NCBI GenBank assembly: GCA_000711775.1
Contig: ARYC01001860.1
Location: 31,885-95,884 of the forward strand
Source of the DNA: Oxytricha trifallax
Taxonomy: Eukaryota; Ciliophora; Spirotrichea; Sporadotrichida; Oxytrichidae
Direction of reading: 5' to 3'
Length of the DNA: 64,000 nt
This document shows positions 38,901 to 50,911 of this stretch, piece by piece. A program made the translations under genes and the position numbers. Position 1 is the first letter of the stretch. Every line of letters begins with the position of its first letter. The notes beneath the pieces were generated by a model. That model searched no databases, had not been told where the DNA came from, and saw only the letters and a program-made list of their open reading frames with translations.

Positions 38901-40025
38901 TAAAATAGAAGCTCTTCATAGTTAGGATAAGCTTAAAATTAATCACAAGTTCAAAAATAAGTTTCAGCGAGCATTTAAAAGTAAATTCCAAAGCAACTCC
39001 CAATAGAAAAGAAATCGTACAATAAACTTCAAAACTCAGAAACATAGCTAAAAGCTCAAACAACTTCAAAAAAGTAAAGTTTGCCAAATATTAATTCATA
39101 TCAGTATTCAAACAATATGAATGGTTAGATATTCATTTAAGAAAACGAACCTTAATTTCTGTAGAATGAGATGCTCTCTCCTATTCCAAACGTAGACTAT
39201 TCTTAGCCTAATATTAACTATTAAGACTATGATTAATAAACACTTAATTTGTCAAATAATTCACCAGGGTAAAATCATTAACAGCTCAGAAATAATGTTC
39301 CTTAATCTTCAAGCACTTAAATGTTATACAATCGCTTTAAAAATCTATTGCTTAAATTTTCTTTACTTTTACTTACATTTTTATGATCGAAAAATTGTGT
39401 AATTTGTAAATGGTTCATTTTCTGACTTGGGAATTCCAATTTCTAATACTGCTTCTAAATAAATGGGGTAAGTAGGAATGATGAATGCTAAAACTAGGAA
39501 TGGGCATCATGATAGAAATTTCACTGCTTAGGATGGTTTCTCCAATTAACATGTAGCATCTATGATACAAACCATTTACTTTAATTTTATATTTAAATGC
39601 TTTTTAGTTTATAATTTAAACTTTTAAGATTATATTCTTACGTTATAAATAAAACAAATTATTATGGATTTCTACAGTGGAAGGCAATGGAAACCAAATT
39701 GATCTGAATAATTTCATGAGAAACTCTGTGGAATCAGTAGAGTAAATAATGAACATGAATAATTAGAGCATCAATTAATACCGAGATGTGGAGGACGAAG
39801 AATCACTCATGACAAAGTTACAAAAGACCATTATTGCTGTTATTATTTTAAGTTATAGATGATTTTTTTTTCAAATTTGAATGTAACAAATATTTATTAT
39901 ATAATAAACAGAAGAAATAAATGTAGAAGAGTCAGAGTACCACTATTGGATAATCAGTAGGGTCGAGGTAAAATGGCGATTAATCATAAAGAAATGTACA
40001 AAAACAAGCAAAGATTTTTAAATGA
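35939..40025 (+). CDS. Q/N/S-rich low-complexity protein
   Basis: Plus-strand reading frame assembled from pieces. N-terminal NVDPNPLSQINLKKQ begins after an AG at about 35930. An insertion covers about 36080-36345, then a long stretch from 36350 (GIGNQALNKRGDSG) continues to TGA at 40023-40025. An intron at about 38674-38710 joins MTIKIT to IVDTALINM in frame; other breaks lie near 37870-38160, 39350-39400, 39590-39670 and 39840-39910. Gln is almost always TAA/TAG. No domain is recognised; composition suggests a disordered, possibly prion-like protein. Position of the start codon is not settled. A foldback element begins five bases after the stop. Confidence 0.65.
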
Positions 40026-40030
40026 ATATG

Positions 40031-40981
40031 TGTTCTGACCGACACCCGACCCCCCCCCGTACCCTCCTTCTTGGTAGCACCCCCCTTCTTGTAGTACCCC
40101 CGTACCCCCCCGACCCCCCCCATTCCCCCCCCCCGTACCACCCCTAAAATATCCTATTTCATATCAAATTTTTTATCCTTAGGGTCTAAATCGATTTCCT
40201 TCTTGACATCTCGACATCATAAATTTTATGTTTTTATATATAAAATTTCATAATTTTATCAAAATTTTTAAATTCTATATTAATGCCTTAAATGATTTGA
40301 TTTTTAAGTTTTGACAAGTTTCACAATATTTTACAACATATTTTGCATATCTTTGTGAAAAATATCTAAAAAACAATTTTCCATTAAAAATATTAAAACT
40401 TAATTTATAATTAATTTTTATTGACTACCATGCACAAATTTTATTTTAAAATTTTTTCCGCTTAATTCAACTTCATTCGACTTAATTCTTAGAAAAAGTA
40501 TGATTAATTTTTCAAATTTCAAAATTTTCAATATTTTGTATTTGTTAATGGAAAAAATTCAAAATTTTGAAATATGAAAAATTAATCATACTTTTTCTAA
40601 GAATTAAGTCGAATGAAGTTGAATTAAGCGGAAAAATTTTTAAATAAAATTTGTGTATGGTAGTCAATTAAAATTAATTATAAATTAAGTTTTAATATTT
40701 TTAATGGAAAATTGTTTTTTAGATATTTTTCACAAAGATATGCAAAAAAATGTTGTAAAATATTGTGAAACTTGTCAAAACTTAAAAATCAAGTCATTTA
40801 AGGCATTAATATAGAATTAAAAAATTTTGATAAAATTATGAAATTTTATATATAAAAACATAAAATTTATGATGTCGAGATGTCAAGAAGGAAATCGATT
40901 TAGACCCTAAGGATAAAAAATTTGATATGAAATAGGATATTTTAGGGGGGTTACGGGGGGGGTCGGATGTCAGTCAGAACA
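40031..40981. mobile_element. palindromic foldback element with TGTTCTGAC ends and 6-bp target duplication
   Basis: The ends are inverted: TGTTCTGACCGACACCCGAC on the left and the matching TCGGATGTCAGTCAGAACA on the right. It is flanked by AATATG at 40025-40030 and 40982-40987, a 6-base target duplication. Long inverted arms of about 400 bases meet near 40535. The left arm has an extra C-rich tract (about 40048-40145) with GTACC repeats; the right arm has only short G runs. It has no ORF. It differs from family F1 and lies immediately downstream of a stop codon. Confidence 0.88.
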
Positions 40982-41122
40982 AATATGAAAAATTAATGAA
41001 TTACGAAAATTTTATTTTGAGTGGATTTAAATTAAATACCAATTAGAAATTCATAATCAATCTTTATTCATTTTAAATTTCATAATTAATAATTGAAATA
41101 GTAAAAAAATAAATATAATAAA

Positions 41123-41572
41123 ATGAAGAATAATTTATATAATGCTCAAGAAGCCACATAGCTATTATTGTAATAAAATCACTCTTTCGCATTAGGAGGG
41201 GATTAAAATCTAAAAATAGCAGTAGAAAATGAAAAATTATCCAAACAGTTTGGCAAAAGTATGAATATATAATACATTTATTTATTTTAATAAGTAAACT
41301 TGAGGAATATTATGAGACAAGCCCTGCAAACAGTGGAAGCGGGGGTTATACTTAGATAACTCACAAGGAATACATAAAGAATTACTATCATTAATTTATA
41401 ATATTTTTAATATCAGCAATTTGGAAATGCTGTTAAGCCACACCAGTAAAATATATAAATTCATAAAGAGATAACGCAGACTGACTAATCTTTGAGCTAA
41501 ACATAAAAACACAGTTCATTTCATGAACACATCAAAAAACAGCTAATCAATTTGAATATTGATGTGTTTTGA
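41123..41572 (+). CDS. small hypothetical protein
   Basis: ATG at 41123 (MKNNLYNAQEATQLLLQQNH), with breaks at about 41265-41300 and 41393-41423 that look like short introns, ending at TGA 41570-41572. It is Q/N-rich and polar, with no recognised domain. Coding character is supported by in-frame TAA/TAG glutamines and by smooth frames between breaks. The gene lies between two foldback elements. Confidence 0.5.
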
Positions 41573-41897
41573 GATTAAAATGCTAAAATGACTTCTAATG
41601 ACGTATTTAAATGTTTAAATACTTAAATTCAATTTAATTAATGTAAAATATTTAATTATAAATAAAAATAATTTTATCACGGAACAAGTGATTTCGGGAA
41701 ATAAATATAGAAAAGAAACACTTTGTCTATTATCAAAATACAATTGATTTGGGAAAATTAAATCAAAATATATTTAGCGATAGCGTAATTAGTGGCAGTT
41801 ATGTTTTTAATTTAACTTATTGTACATTATACATTGTAAGTTTCATGATTTACTTTTTAAAAATTAAGGCGTACAACAAAATTGTACAATGTACATT

Positions 41898-43938
41898 ACC
41901 CCAAAACCAAAACCCCAATTATGCTTAGTCTATGAGTTTATAGTGATTAGACTAGTCGTTTTTAATGCGAAAATGCGAGAGCTAAATAGTCTTCGACTAG
42001 GTCGATTGATGGTGTTCATTGATGATATGAGCATGATAGTCAAAACATACAACTAAACCTCACCATTGTTCAATTGGGTTGTTTGTGATTAAGTCTTAAT
42101 TACAACTGTTAATCTTTAATTATAACTTAACAATTAATCAATATAAGCTTATTCTACCTTACTTAAGTGTCCTAGCTGTCTAGGAGTCATAAGTGAGGGT
42201 TTCTTGCTAAGTCCGACTAGCTAGTCGTATGTTGATCTAGTCGTAAGGGTAGTCCGACTACCTAGTCGTAGTCGATGATTTCTTAGTCTTAGTCTACGAC
42301 AAGCTGTTCCTCTCCACAGCTATATAAGCAAGTTTAAGCAAACTCTTCAACTTCAGCCTCCAACAAACCTGTATCAGCGTTATATCACTCTCTTGCTGCA
42401 TACTGTACATGAATGAATGGATATCCTACTAAGTTTGAAGACTCTGGTCGTAGATAGTCTAAACAGCGACTAGTCGAATCAAGACAGACTAGCTAGTCGG
42501 ATTTGCTGCCACAAGGTAGCTTAGTCGTAAGACTAGGTAAATTACTCCTTCAAGGATAACTATCACTTACCCTGAGCGAACCATGTCAAACCATTCACAA
42601 TAGTATCACTACATGCTTAGCATCATAATAGCAACAGAAACTTCAGTCTACAGCGTTGGTGGAGCAAGAATCAATGTTTCGCCAAAGTGGTGTAAAACTT
42701 CCGAATTTTAGGTTTAGACTAGCCTAGTCGTAGAACAGAAACTTTAAATTGGATGTCAACTTATACAAAATAGGCATCAATCTATGATTCTGATAGACTA
42801 AACAACGTTAAACAGTCATCAATCATCCTTGTATCGACTGTCATTGATGATATCCAGCATAGAACCTCAATCAACCAGAAAATACATAATTCACTTTAAA
42901 GGATTTTAAATTGAACGAAGCAGGTTATGTATTTTTCTGGTTGATTGAGGTTCTATGCTAGATATCATCAATGACAGTCGATACAAGGATGATTGATGAC
43001 TGTATGACGTTGTTTAGTCTATCAGAATCATAGATTGATGCCTATTTTGTATAAGTTGACATCCAATTTAAAATTTCTGTTCTACGACTAGGCCAGTCTA
43101 AACCTAAAATTCAGAAATTTTACACCACTTTGGCGAAACATCGATTCTTGCTCCACCAACGCTGTAGACTCAAGTTTCACTTGCTATTATGATGCTAAGC
43201 ATGTAGTGATACTATTGTGAATGGTTCGACATGGTTCGCTCAGGGTAAGTGATAGTTATCCTTGAAGGAGTAATTTACCTAGTCTTACGACTAAGCAACC
43301 TTGTGGCAGCAAATCCGACTAGCTAGTCTGTCTTGATTCGACTAGTCGATGTTTAGACTACCTACGACCAGAGTCTTCAAACATAGTAGGATATCCATTC
43401 ACTCATGTACAATATGCAGCAAGAGAGTGATATAACACAGATACAGGTTGGTTGGAGGCTGAAGCTGAAGAGTCTTGCTTAAACTTGCTTATAAAGCTGA
43501 GGAGAGGAACAGCTAGTCGTAAGACTAAGACTAAGAAATCATCGACTACGACTAGGTAGTCGGACTACCCTTACGACTAGATCAACATACGACTAGCTAG
43601 TCGGACTAAGCAACAAACACTCACTTATGACTACTAGACAGCTAGGACACTTAAGTAAGGTAGAATAAGCTTATATTGATTAATTGTTAAGTTATAATTA
43701 AAGATTAACAGTTGTAATTAAGACTAAATCACAAACAACCCAATTGAACAATGGTGAGGTATAGTTGTATGTTTAGACTATCATGCTCATATCATCAACG
43801 AACACCATCAATCGACCTAGTCGAAGACTATAGAGCTCATAACTAGTCGATTAGTCGTATTTTCGCATTAAAAACGACTAGTCTAATCACTATAAACTCA
43901 TAGACTAAGCATGAATTGGGGTTTTGGGGTTTTGGGGT
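41898..43938. mobile_element. telomere-capped 2.0 kb palindrome (TBE-like foldback)
   Basis: The left end reads ACCCCAAAACCAAAACCCC and the right end GGGGTTTTGGGGTTTTGGGGT, so telomeric repeats cap both ends with C4A4 outward in inverted orientation. ATT at 41895-41897 and 43939-43941 is a 3-base target duplication of the ANT type used by TBEs. The two arms of about 1 kb are close inverted copies meeting near 42918. The arms are packed with CTAGTCG/CGACTAG motifs. No transposase or long ORF is visible. Confidence 0.85.
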
Positions 43939-43950
43939 ATTGTACATTGT

Positions 43951-44462
43951 ACAGTTCCTAGGAATTAGTTTTTTTGAAACCCATTTGTACAAAAGTGCGA
44001 TTTTACTCATTTTCTCTAAATAAAGTGAGATTTTACTCAAAGTGAATAGCACATTCTCTCTACACACTCATGCTGGATAAGCTTTACCTCTTCGAAAGGG
44101 ATCTGTTGCTTTGTCTTTTTATCTCTGATTATTATATAGAATCAGATACTGCTCTTTGGAAATATAGAGGCTGGCTATCTACCTTTATCCACTGCTCTTG
44201 CTTATAGAAATCCTTCTTCCCTTAGCTAGTCATCTTTTCTCTGCAATACGATGTCCTTTTACTCAACCAGCAAAGACTTGAGAATAACTGGTGGTGGAAA
44301 AGCTATTGATTCTTTCTTGAGGCATCAGCCGGTAGGCTATCCTCTTTCTTCCATTATCTGTTTATACATCTTTTAATATTTAATTAATTACAATATAATT
44401 CATTACATATCACATTCGTTTTGTACAAATGGGTTTAAAAAAAACTAATTCCTAGGAACTGT
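43951..44462. mobile_element. small element with long inverted ends and unique interior
   Basis: The ends ACAGTTCCTAGGAATTAG and CTAATTCCTAGGAACTGT are inverted copies that continue through a CCCATTTGTACAAAA segment (about 40 bases each side). The interior (about 43996-44420) is not palindromic and is richer in GC than the surroundings; no convincing reading frame. It is inserted directly beside the telomere-capped palindrome. Confidence 0.7.
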
Positions 44463-44646
44463 ACAATGTACAATGTACAATTGTACTAATAATTGTGTAA
44501 GCCTTAATATTTAAAAAACTAAAATCATAAAACTGTACAATGTACAATGTACAATAAGTTTAAAATTAAAAACATAACTGCCACTAATTACGCTATCGCT
44601 AAATATATTTTGATTTAATTTTCCCAAATCAATTGTATTTTGATAA

Positions 44647-45017
44647 TAATACAACAACGTTACAAAACAGAATTTAAGATGTTGGAAATATGAATTCTAT
44701 AAATGCATCAAAGGCCTAATATAATTAATTAAACATTATAGTAATCTACATATATTTTTTACATTATAGAAGAGAGGTAATAACTATAACAAGTAAGTTT
44801 GAATGTTAAAACCTAACAATTTATAGATTATTGCTTGATAAAAATTTATATATTCAAATAAGACTTTTAATGTATTGTTTAGATTTATATAATAAATAAT
44901 ATTTTTAATTCTTTTTCAATAATTGAAGTTTTATTGTGTCCAACTGACAGATTAGTTTTGGCAAATGATGAGAGAAAAATATAATAAAATCAATAGAATT
45001 TAAGTGAAATAGAAAAT
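44647..45017. other. AT-rich spacer
   Basis: About 370 bases between the nested foldback complex and the TTLL gene. Nothing recognisable. Confidence 0.5.
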
Positions 45018-48000
45018 ATGAGGAGATAGAAGCCAAGAAACGGCTCTGATGATTTCAAATATTTTATTTAGATTTAAATTTATATAAAAATATCAGATTA
45101 TTCTGGGTCTCATAATAATGAATTATATACACTATCCCCTTAAAATAATCAGAAACTGCCTTAATTGAAATATAATCTTGTGAATATCAAAGAAGTCTTT
45201 AAATTTTTAAATTTTAAGTTTTTTAATTATTTGATAAAGACTAACAAGATTATAATAGATAGGAGACAAATTTATCATAAAATTAAAAACAGTTGATTAA
45301 AAGTACTGTGAAGAAGTAAATAAATCAAGCTAAAAAAGAATCTTTCATTAATATGTTGAAAACTCTCGAATAATAAAATAATGTGCAAGGGACTTCAAGC
45401 AATGCTATTAACATAAGAAATTAATTTAAAAATCATAACTATAACATATAAACCAATTTAAAGGCAGTAATTTTGCTAAAAAAATTGAGCTTATGCATTC
45501 ATAATATTAAATACTCTGAATTTTACCACTGGTAAGTTATATAATATAATGTCACAGTTAAAAAAAATTAATAATAGAATTCATTATTTATCCAGAATCA
45601 GGAACACTAAATTAAATTAAATAGTAAGTCTACTGTATGACAGTAAAATAAAGATAAAAACAATTTCGTATTCTAAATTTAATAAGTTTTAACAATTTAT
45701 TAATTCTCTTTTTGCTTTTCATTATCGCTTTGTTTTATCAATAATACAACTCTCTCTAAAAAATAAGCTGAAACTTGCGATAGAAAAGTATAGGCATATG
45801 TTGATGGTGCTGTTGTTAATGTAAATTCATGGGCTGATGTTTAAATAACTAACACGGATCAAATTAATGTAAGATTAAGTTTAAGTAGAGACAGAACTCC
45901 CTAGTCTATAACTAATTTTTTATGTTTAAAAATAGCACGCCATTAAATTATAGAATTCGGCATATAAATGCTGCAACCACATAGCAGAGCATAGAAACTA
46001 AATATACAAGGACGAAGCTCAATGAGCACAAAAACGATTTACAAAGAGGATATATATCACATTCTTAGAATAGTAGAAAGTTGGCAAATATAGACTAAAA
46101 CCAAAAAAGTAAAAAATACTTGCCACTTATAGGGAATCACACTTCTGTTACTAATGGCCATGAAAGCAACAGATTACCTATGAAACAAGCTTAAGGAAAG
46201 AACTTTATCTCTAATGAAATGTTACAAGGAAAGAAAATTCAAATTCTCAACACTTTATAAGTCAACAATCTTAGCAATCACAGATAAGAAAAATTTCAAA
46301 GAGCAAATAATTACAGTTCTGGAAATTAAAACCCCTAGCTTAGTAGGGATTCTTTAAAAAGAATTAATTCTGGAGCTAATTTGAAAGACAACAATACCTT
46401 ACCTAATTTGACAAACGAAAATTTAAGATAGTCCTTAGATAATTTCAATGGTTCAAGTAATATGACCTAGTAGAATTAATCGAAGTAAAATAGTGTTCAA
46501 AAGCCTCCTCATCCTAATTAAAACAGCCTTTATCAAAGAGTACAAAGATAAGGTCAAAAATTATCATAGCAAGAAATAGGAACTACTTTTCAGACTTAAT
46601 CGAATTCAGCATCTGGGTAAATGAGTCTTGACAGATAAATTAAAAAGCTAGAAAACCAACAAAATTATTATGTTTCTATAGATAATCAGGGAAGTTCAGG
46701 TGTAATAAATAAGCAAGGTTAAATTAGCTAAAGTCTTTAAAATTCAAATAAAAAACAAATCTCAAGTGATGATTCAATTTATTTACAAGCAACCTTAAGC
46801 CCACAGAATATTGGAAAATTTAAGCGAAATAGATTAACAAAAAATTATAGTTCTCATTATAATTACCTCTTTTTATATTTTGATTGCTTTATGCTGTGAA
46901 GGATTCCTCAGATCAGAATTAAGACAACTTAAATCAGCTTCTGGATATGCTAGACAAGAACAAAAAAGTAAAAATAAATGAAGTTTAAAAAGATTCTCAA
47001 AATATTGACTCAATTGCTAATCTAACCACATCAGATGAGTATTATTAATCGGGAGTTAACAAGTTTAAAGCTAAATCTAAGTATATTAAGCAGGATTATC
47101 GATTCACTTAATCTTTGAAACCAAACAAAGACTTACAAGATAAAGCCTAATTCAATAAAACTTAGAATTTATAAGAAGGAATTAATGTAAATAGATTTAA
47201 GTTAGATAAATTTTAAGCCTCCAGAGAGTTTACATAAAGTCCAAAAGAAGGGCAGTTAGGAAGATCCAAGTAAAATGAAGTCACTAATTTTATGATTGAA
47301 GGTCAATAAAAAGCAATTATGCTCTAAAGTGATGAGCAAAGCACCATTCTAAACGTTGAACAAAAGAACTTGAAAGTAATTATAATATTTTTCATTAATT
47401 CAGTTGAAAACCCTTATATATATATTATAAGGTCAAAAAGAAGAATTCAGATTAGTAACAAAATATAGGGTTTTAATCATACTCGGTCTCACCAAAAGCC
47501 CTAACTTAAATTCAAAGCAAGTCAAATATTTAAACGATCGACTTAGATAATTTTACCATAGGAAAGTAGAACTTTTATGCACAAAGAAATTAGTTATCTT
47601 AACCTTCAAATAACCTTAAATATCTATTGAAAAAATATCCATCTCTATTAAAAGAAGCTCCTTTATCTGAGGAAGCTTCAATCATTTTGTAAATGGATGA
47701 ACGTCTTATCGAAACTTTAACTTTTGAAATTGATTAGAATACTTTCGACAAGACTTTCAAAGCAAGTTTATGTCAAATATTTGGATAAGACATTCTTTCG
47801 AATTTTAGAAGTGAAAGTACTCAATTAGATTTAACATTAACAACTTCTAATGAGCCTGATTATTATAATTTAATATAAATATTGCCAAATACTTTATATT
47901 ATAGAATGATAATGAATCACCAAAGGACAAGCTAAAGACCATTACTAAAAATTAAATGAAACAAGCTTATCCCTCTAGCTAAAATTATAACTCCAAAAAT

Positions 48001-50795
48001 TTTGGAGAGTATAATAAAGATTTAAATGATTTAATTAAAGTTAATCAATTAGAAAGCGTACAATAAAGGAAAATAAAGACTTTGAAATAATAGTAAATTG
48101 ATAAAGATGAGATCAATTAATAAAATTAAGTTTTGCACATGATCTCTTCTTTTTTGTGTTATTTTTATTTCTATAAAATTTGAAGAAGCTCTATCCAGAT
48201 CTAAGACTTAATCAGATAAACGTCTAAGTTATTAAAAAGTATTCAGATCTGTATTCAACTCTAAAAATTAAATACAATCATTACAGAAAACAATTTCAAA
48301 ACTAAGAAATAGATCAATGCTAATTTATAGCATCTCGTGACTTGTCTCTATTGACTTTTTTAATCAAAGTTTAAAGCTTGCAAACTATAGAAATAGCATA
48401 AAATTTATTGAAGCCTATTAAAAATCTGATTTTAGTTGTAAAAGAATCCTAAGAATCGAAGTAAGCCATTAATTAAAAGTATACTATGATTGAAAGAAAA
48501 AGTTATGGATTAAGATAAGAAAATACAGATTCACAAATAATGATACAAAGCCCTAAGTTAAAGTAAAATCAATCAAGATCTATACTTGATAGCACCCCAG
48601 AAAAGTTAAAAGCAATTGAATAAATTAAAAAGTAAATAGTTGGGTAGAAAAGAGCTTTATCTAGCACAAGTGTTATTAAATTTTTTTATTAAGTATTCTC
48701 AACTTAGAAAGCAATGATAAAACAAGGTAGAATCAATTAAGTTTCAATAATACCTCAATTAAGAAAAATACTATAAACTAAAATGATATGCAATTGTTCT
48801 AATAATTACTAAGCCAAGTTAATGATGAGGTAGCTTAAATGCTTGAAACTATAGACCCTTAATATTAAACCAAAATTAAAATCATTCATTAGCCTTACAC
48901 ACATCTAAGAAAATCAAGATTAAATAAGGCTTTTAGAATATACAATGAATTTATAGCATTGACTTTCAAAAATAAAGAAAAGGCTTATAATTAAGCAAGG
49001 ATACTGCAACTTGGAAAGTACTTTGGAGTATAAATCAATAAGAGTAATCAAGGATTATTTAATGAAAATTACTTTAAAAATAAGGAGACAGCTTTACCAC
49101 TGAAAGAGAAGCTTAACTTCTTCTTAATTTAAATCATAAACTAAGAAAATGATATTACTGTACCAGGACTCTCTTCTAATGGCTCAAGTGAATAGTTTTA
49201 TCGATATAATATTGGAACAGGAAATAATTCTCTGTTGGTTAAGAGTCTTATGAAACAAAGATGGTGGTGGTATCAAAAAGATACTGACAAAAATGATATT
49301 GAAGAGCTAAATTTCATTTGGACTTAATGGAGAAAAATTAAAATTGTCAATCAACTCAAGACCCTTAAATAACTTAATGAGGAAACTAAGGAGTAAATCT
49401 TATACTTCTTATTTTTATCAGAGTCATTTTTCTAAAAAGTTTAGAACAGCAATGAAGACAGCATGAACATAAACTCTATAAATTCAAGCTTTAATAACTC
49501 ATCGCCTAAAAATAACCTGAAATCGAATGGACTTTTATCATAATCAACTATGTCTCAAACTATTTATAGCTAAAAAGAAAGCACATCAAAACAAACCAAG
49601 AAAGCATTTAACTATAAATAGTCAACAGAAATGAAATTGGTAGATGCAAAAATGGCAGCTTAAATCAAACTTTACAATAAGCTTGAAGATAACTTTCACC
49701 TTAGCAATAAAAAAGCCTTGTTTCTTAATATGAGGAATTATTATGAAGCTGTATCCGAGGACATATCGCTTGCTCTTCCACTAACCTTTCATATCAAAAC
49801 TATTGAGGATCCTGAATACTAGAGATTCAAAGATTACTTCTTGTAAATTTAGGATGAAGCTTTAGTTTCTCAATAAAAAATTCAAAATATCTGGATCATT
49901 AAACCTGGTGAGAATACTAATAGAGGATAAGGGATAGAAGTAAGAAAAGATTTGTAAGAAATAACAAATCTTATTCAGTAATACTCTAGCAAAAAGAGGA
50001 CAGTTATCGTATAAAGATATATTCATAATCCTCTCCTCATTAACAAGAGGAAGTTTGATATAAGATGCTTTGCTTTAGTAACTTCTGTAAAGGGAAATAT
50101 CAAGGCTTACTTCTTTAGAGATGGTTATTTAAGAACAAGCTCAAAAGAATTTTCACTTAATAATCTCTAAAATAGAATGGTACATTTGACAAACGATGCA
50201 GTTTAAAAACATGCAGAGGATTATGGAAAGTATGAACCTGGTAATAAAATGAGCTATGAGGATTTTCAACGATTTCTGAATTCAAATCACTCTAACTTGA
50301 AGATAGATTTCAACCGAGATTTGCTGCCTTAAATTTAGAAGCTTGTTACTGATACTATTAGAGGAACATTCTCAAAATTAGATCCGAATAAGAGAGTCAA
50401 CTCATTTGAAATCTTTGGCTATGATTTCATGTTTGATGATCAATTTAAGATTTATTTGATAGAAGCAAATACAAATCCTTGCCTTGAGCTGTCAAGTCCA
50501 CTTCTTGCGAAGCTAATACCCTAAATGGTTGATAATGTTTTCAGAATTGCAGTAGATCCCTTATTTCCTCCTCCTGAAAATTTTGCATGGAAAAAATCAA
50601 TGCTGGGAGACATCTGTTAAGAAAATAAGTTTGAGCTGATATTTGATGAGAAAATTGACGGTCCTGCACTCACAGAAATACTTAAAGAAAAGGAGAATAT
50701 TATAAGTAAGTTATACTTTATATTAAACGATTGTATTTTTAGTTGAAATTGATGAGGATGAGGAAGATCTTGAGGATGATGAATGCGACGAATGA
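45018..50795 (+). CDS. tubulin tyrosine ligase-like (TTLL) enzyme, TTLL3/8 glycylase-like
   Basis: The conserved C-terminal ligase domain lies at about 48870-50690. KQRWWWYQK and NFIWTQWRK, then LFLNMRNYYE and LPLTFHI, resemble TTLL3/8 glycylases. The ATP-grasp core follows: IWIIKPGENTNRGQGIEV, TVIVQRYI, KFDIRCFALVT, MVHLTNDAVQK, FEIFGYDFMFD and the metal-binding IEANTNPCLEL. A short intron near 50707-50741 precedes an acidic tail ending at TGA 50793-50795, as often seen in these enzymes. They add glycine or glutamate chains to tubulin in cilia and cortical microtubules. The first 3.8 kb is a Q/N-rich region with several introns/IESs (for example about 45070-45230, 46860-46900, 47375-47455, 48135-48180); start at 45018 (MRRQKPRNGSDD) is plausible but uncertain, and a separate upstream gene is possible. 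Confidence 0.8.
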
Positions 50796-50911
50796 TATAT
50801 TTTATTAAATAATAAAGGTTTATTTATTTCTTTAGTATTTAAATCGAATATTTAATTAATTGGATTATTTTTAAATATATTTTCAAGCTTTCACAATTAA
50901 GATAAAATAAA

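Larger units (their letters stand above)
41730..44646. mobile_element. nested foldback complex, outer family F1-like element
   Basis: Outer inverted ends read TTATCAAAATACAATTGATT, followed by GGGAAAA and, further in, AGTGGCAGTTATG; these match family F1 ends. TA flanks both sides (41728-41729, 44647-44648). The outer arms (about 41730-41894 and 44475-44646) are rich in GTACAATGTACAAT repeats. Into them are inserted the telomere-capped palindrome 41898-43938 and a second element 43951-44462. Confidence 0.8.

Noticed and set aside
42180..43620. CRISPR-like array from recurring CTAGTCG motifs
   Set aside because: Motifs are 7-8 bases, occur on both strands at irregular spacing and lie in a palindrome of a eukaryotic germline genome.
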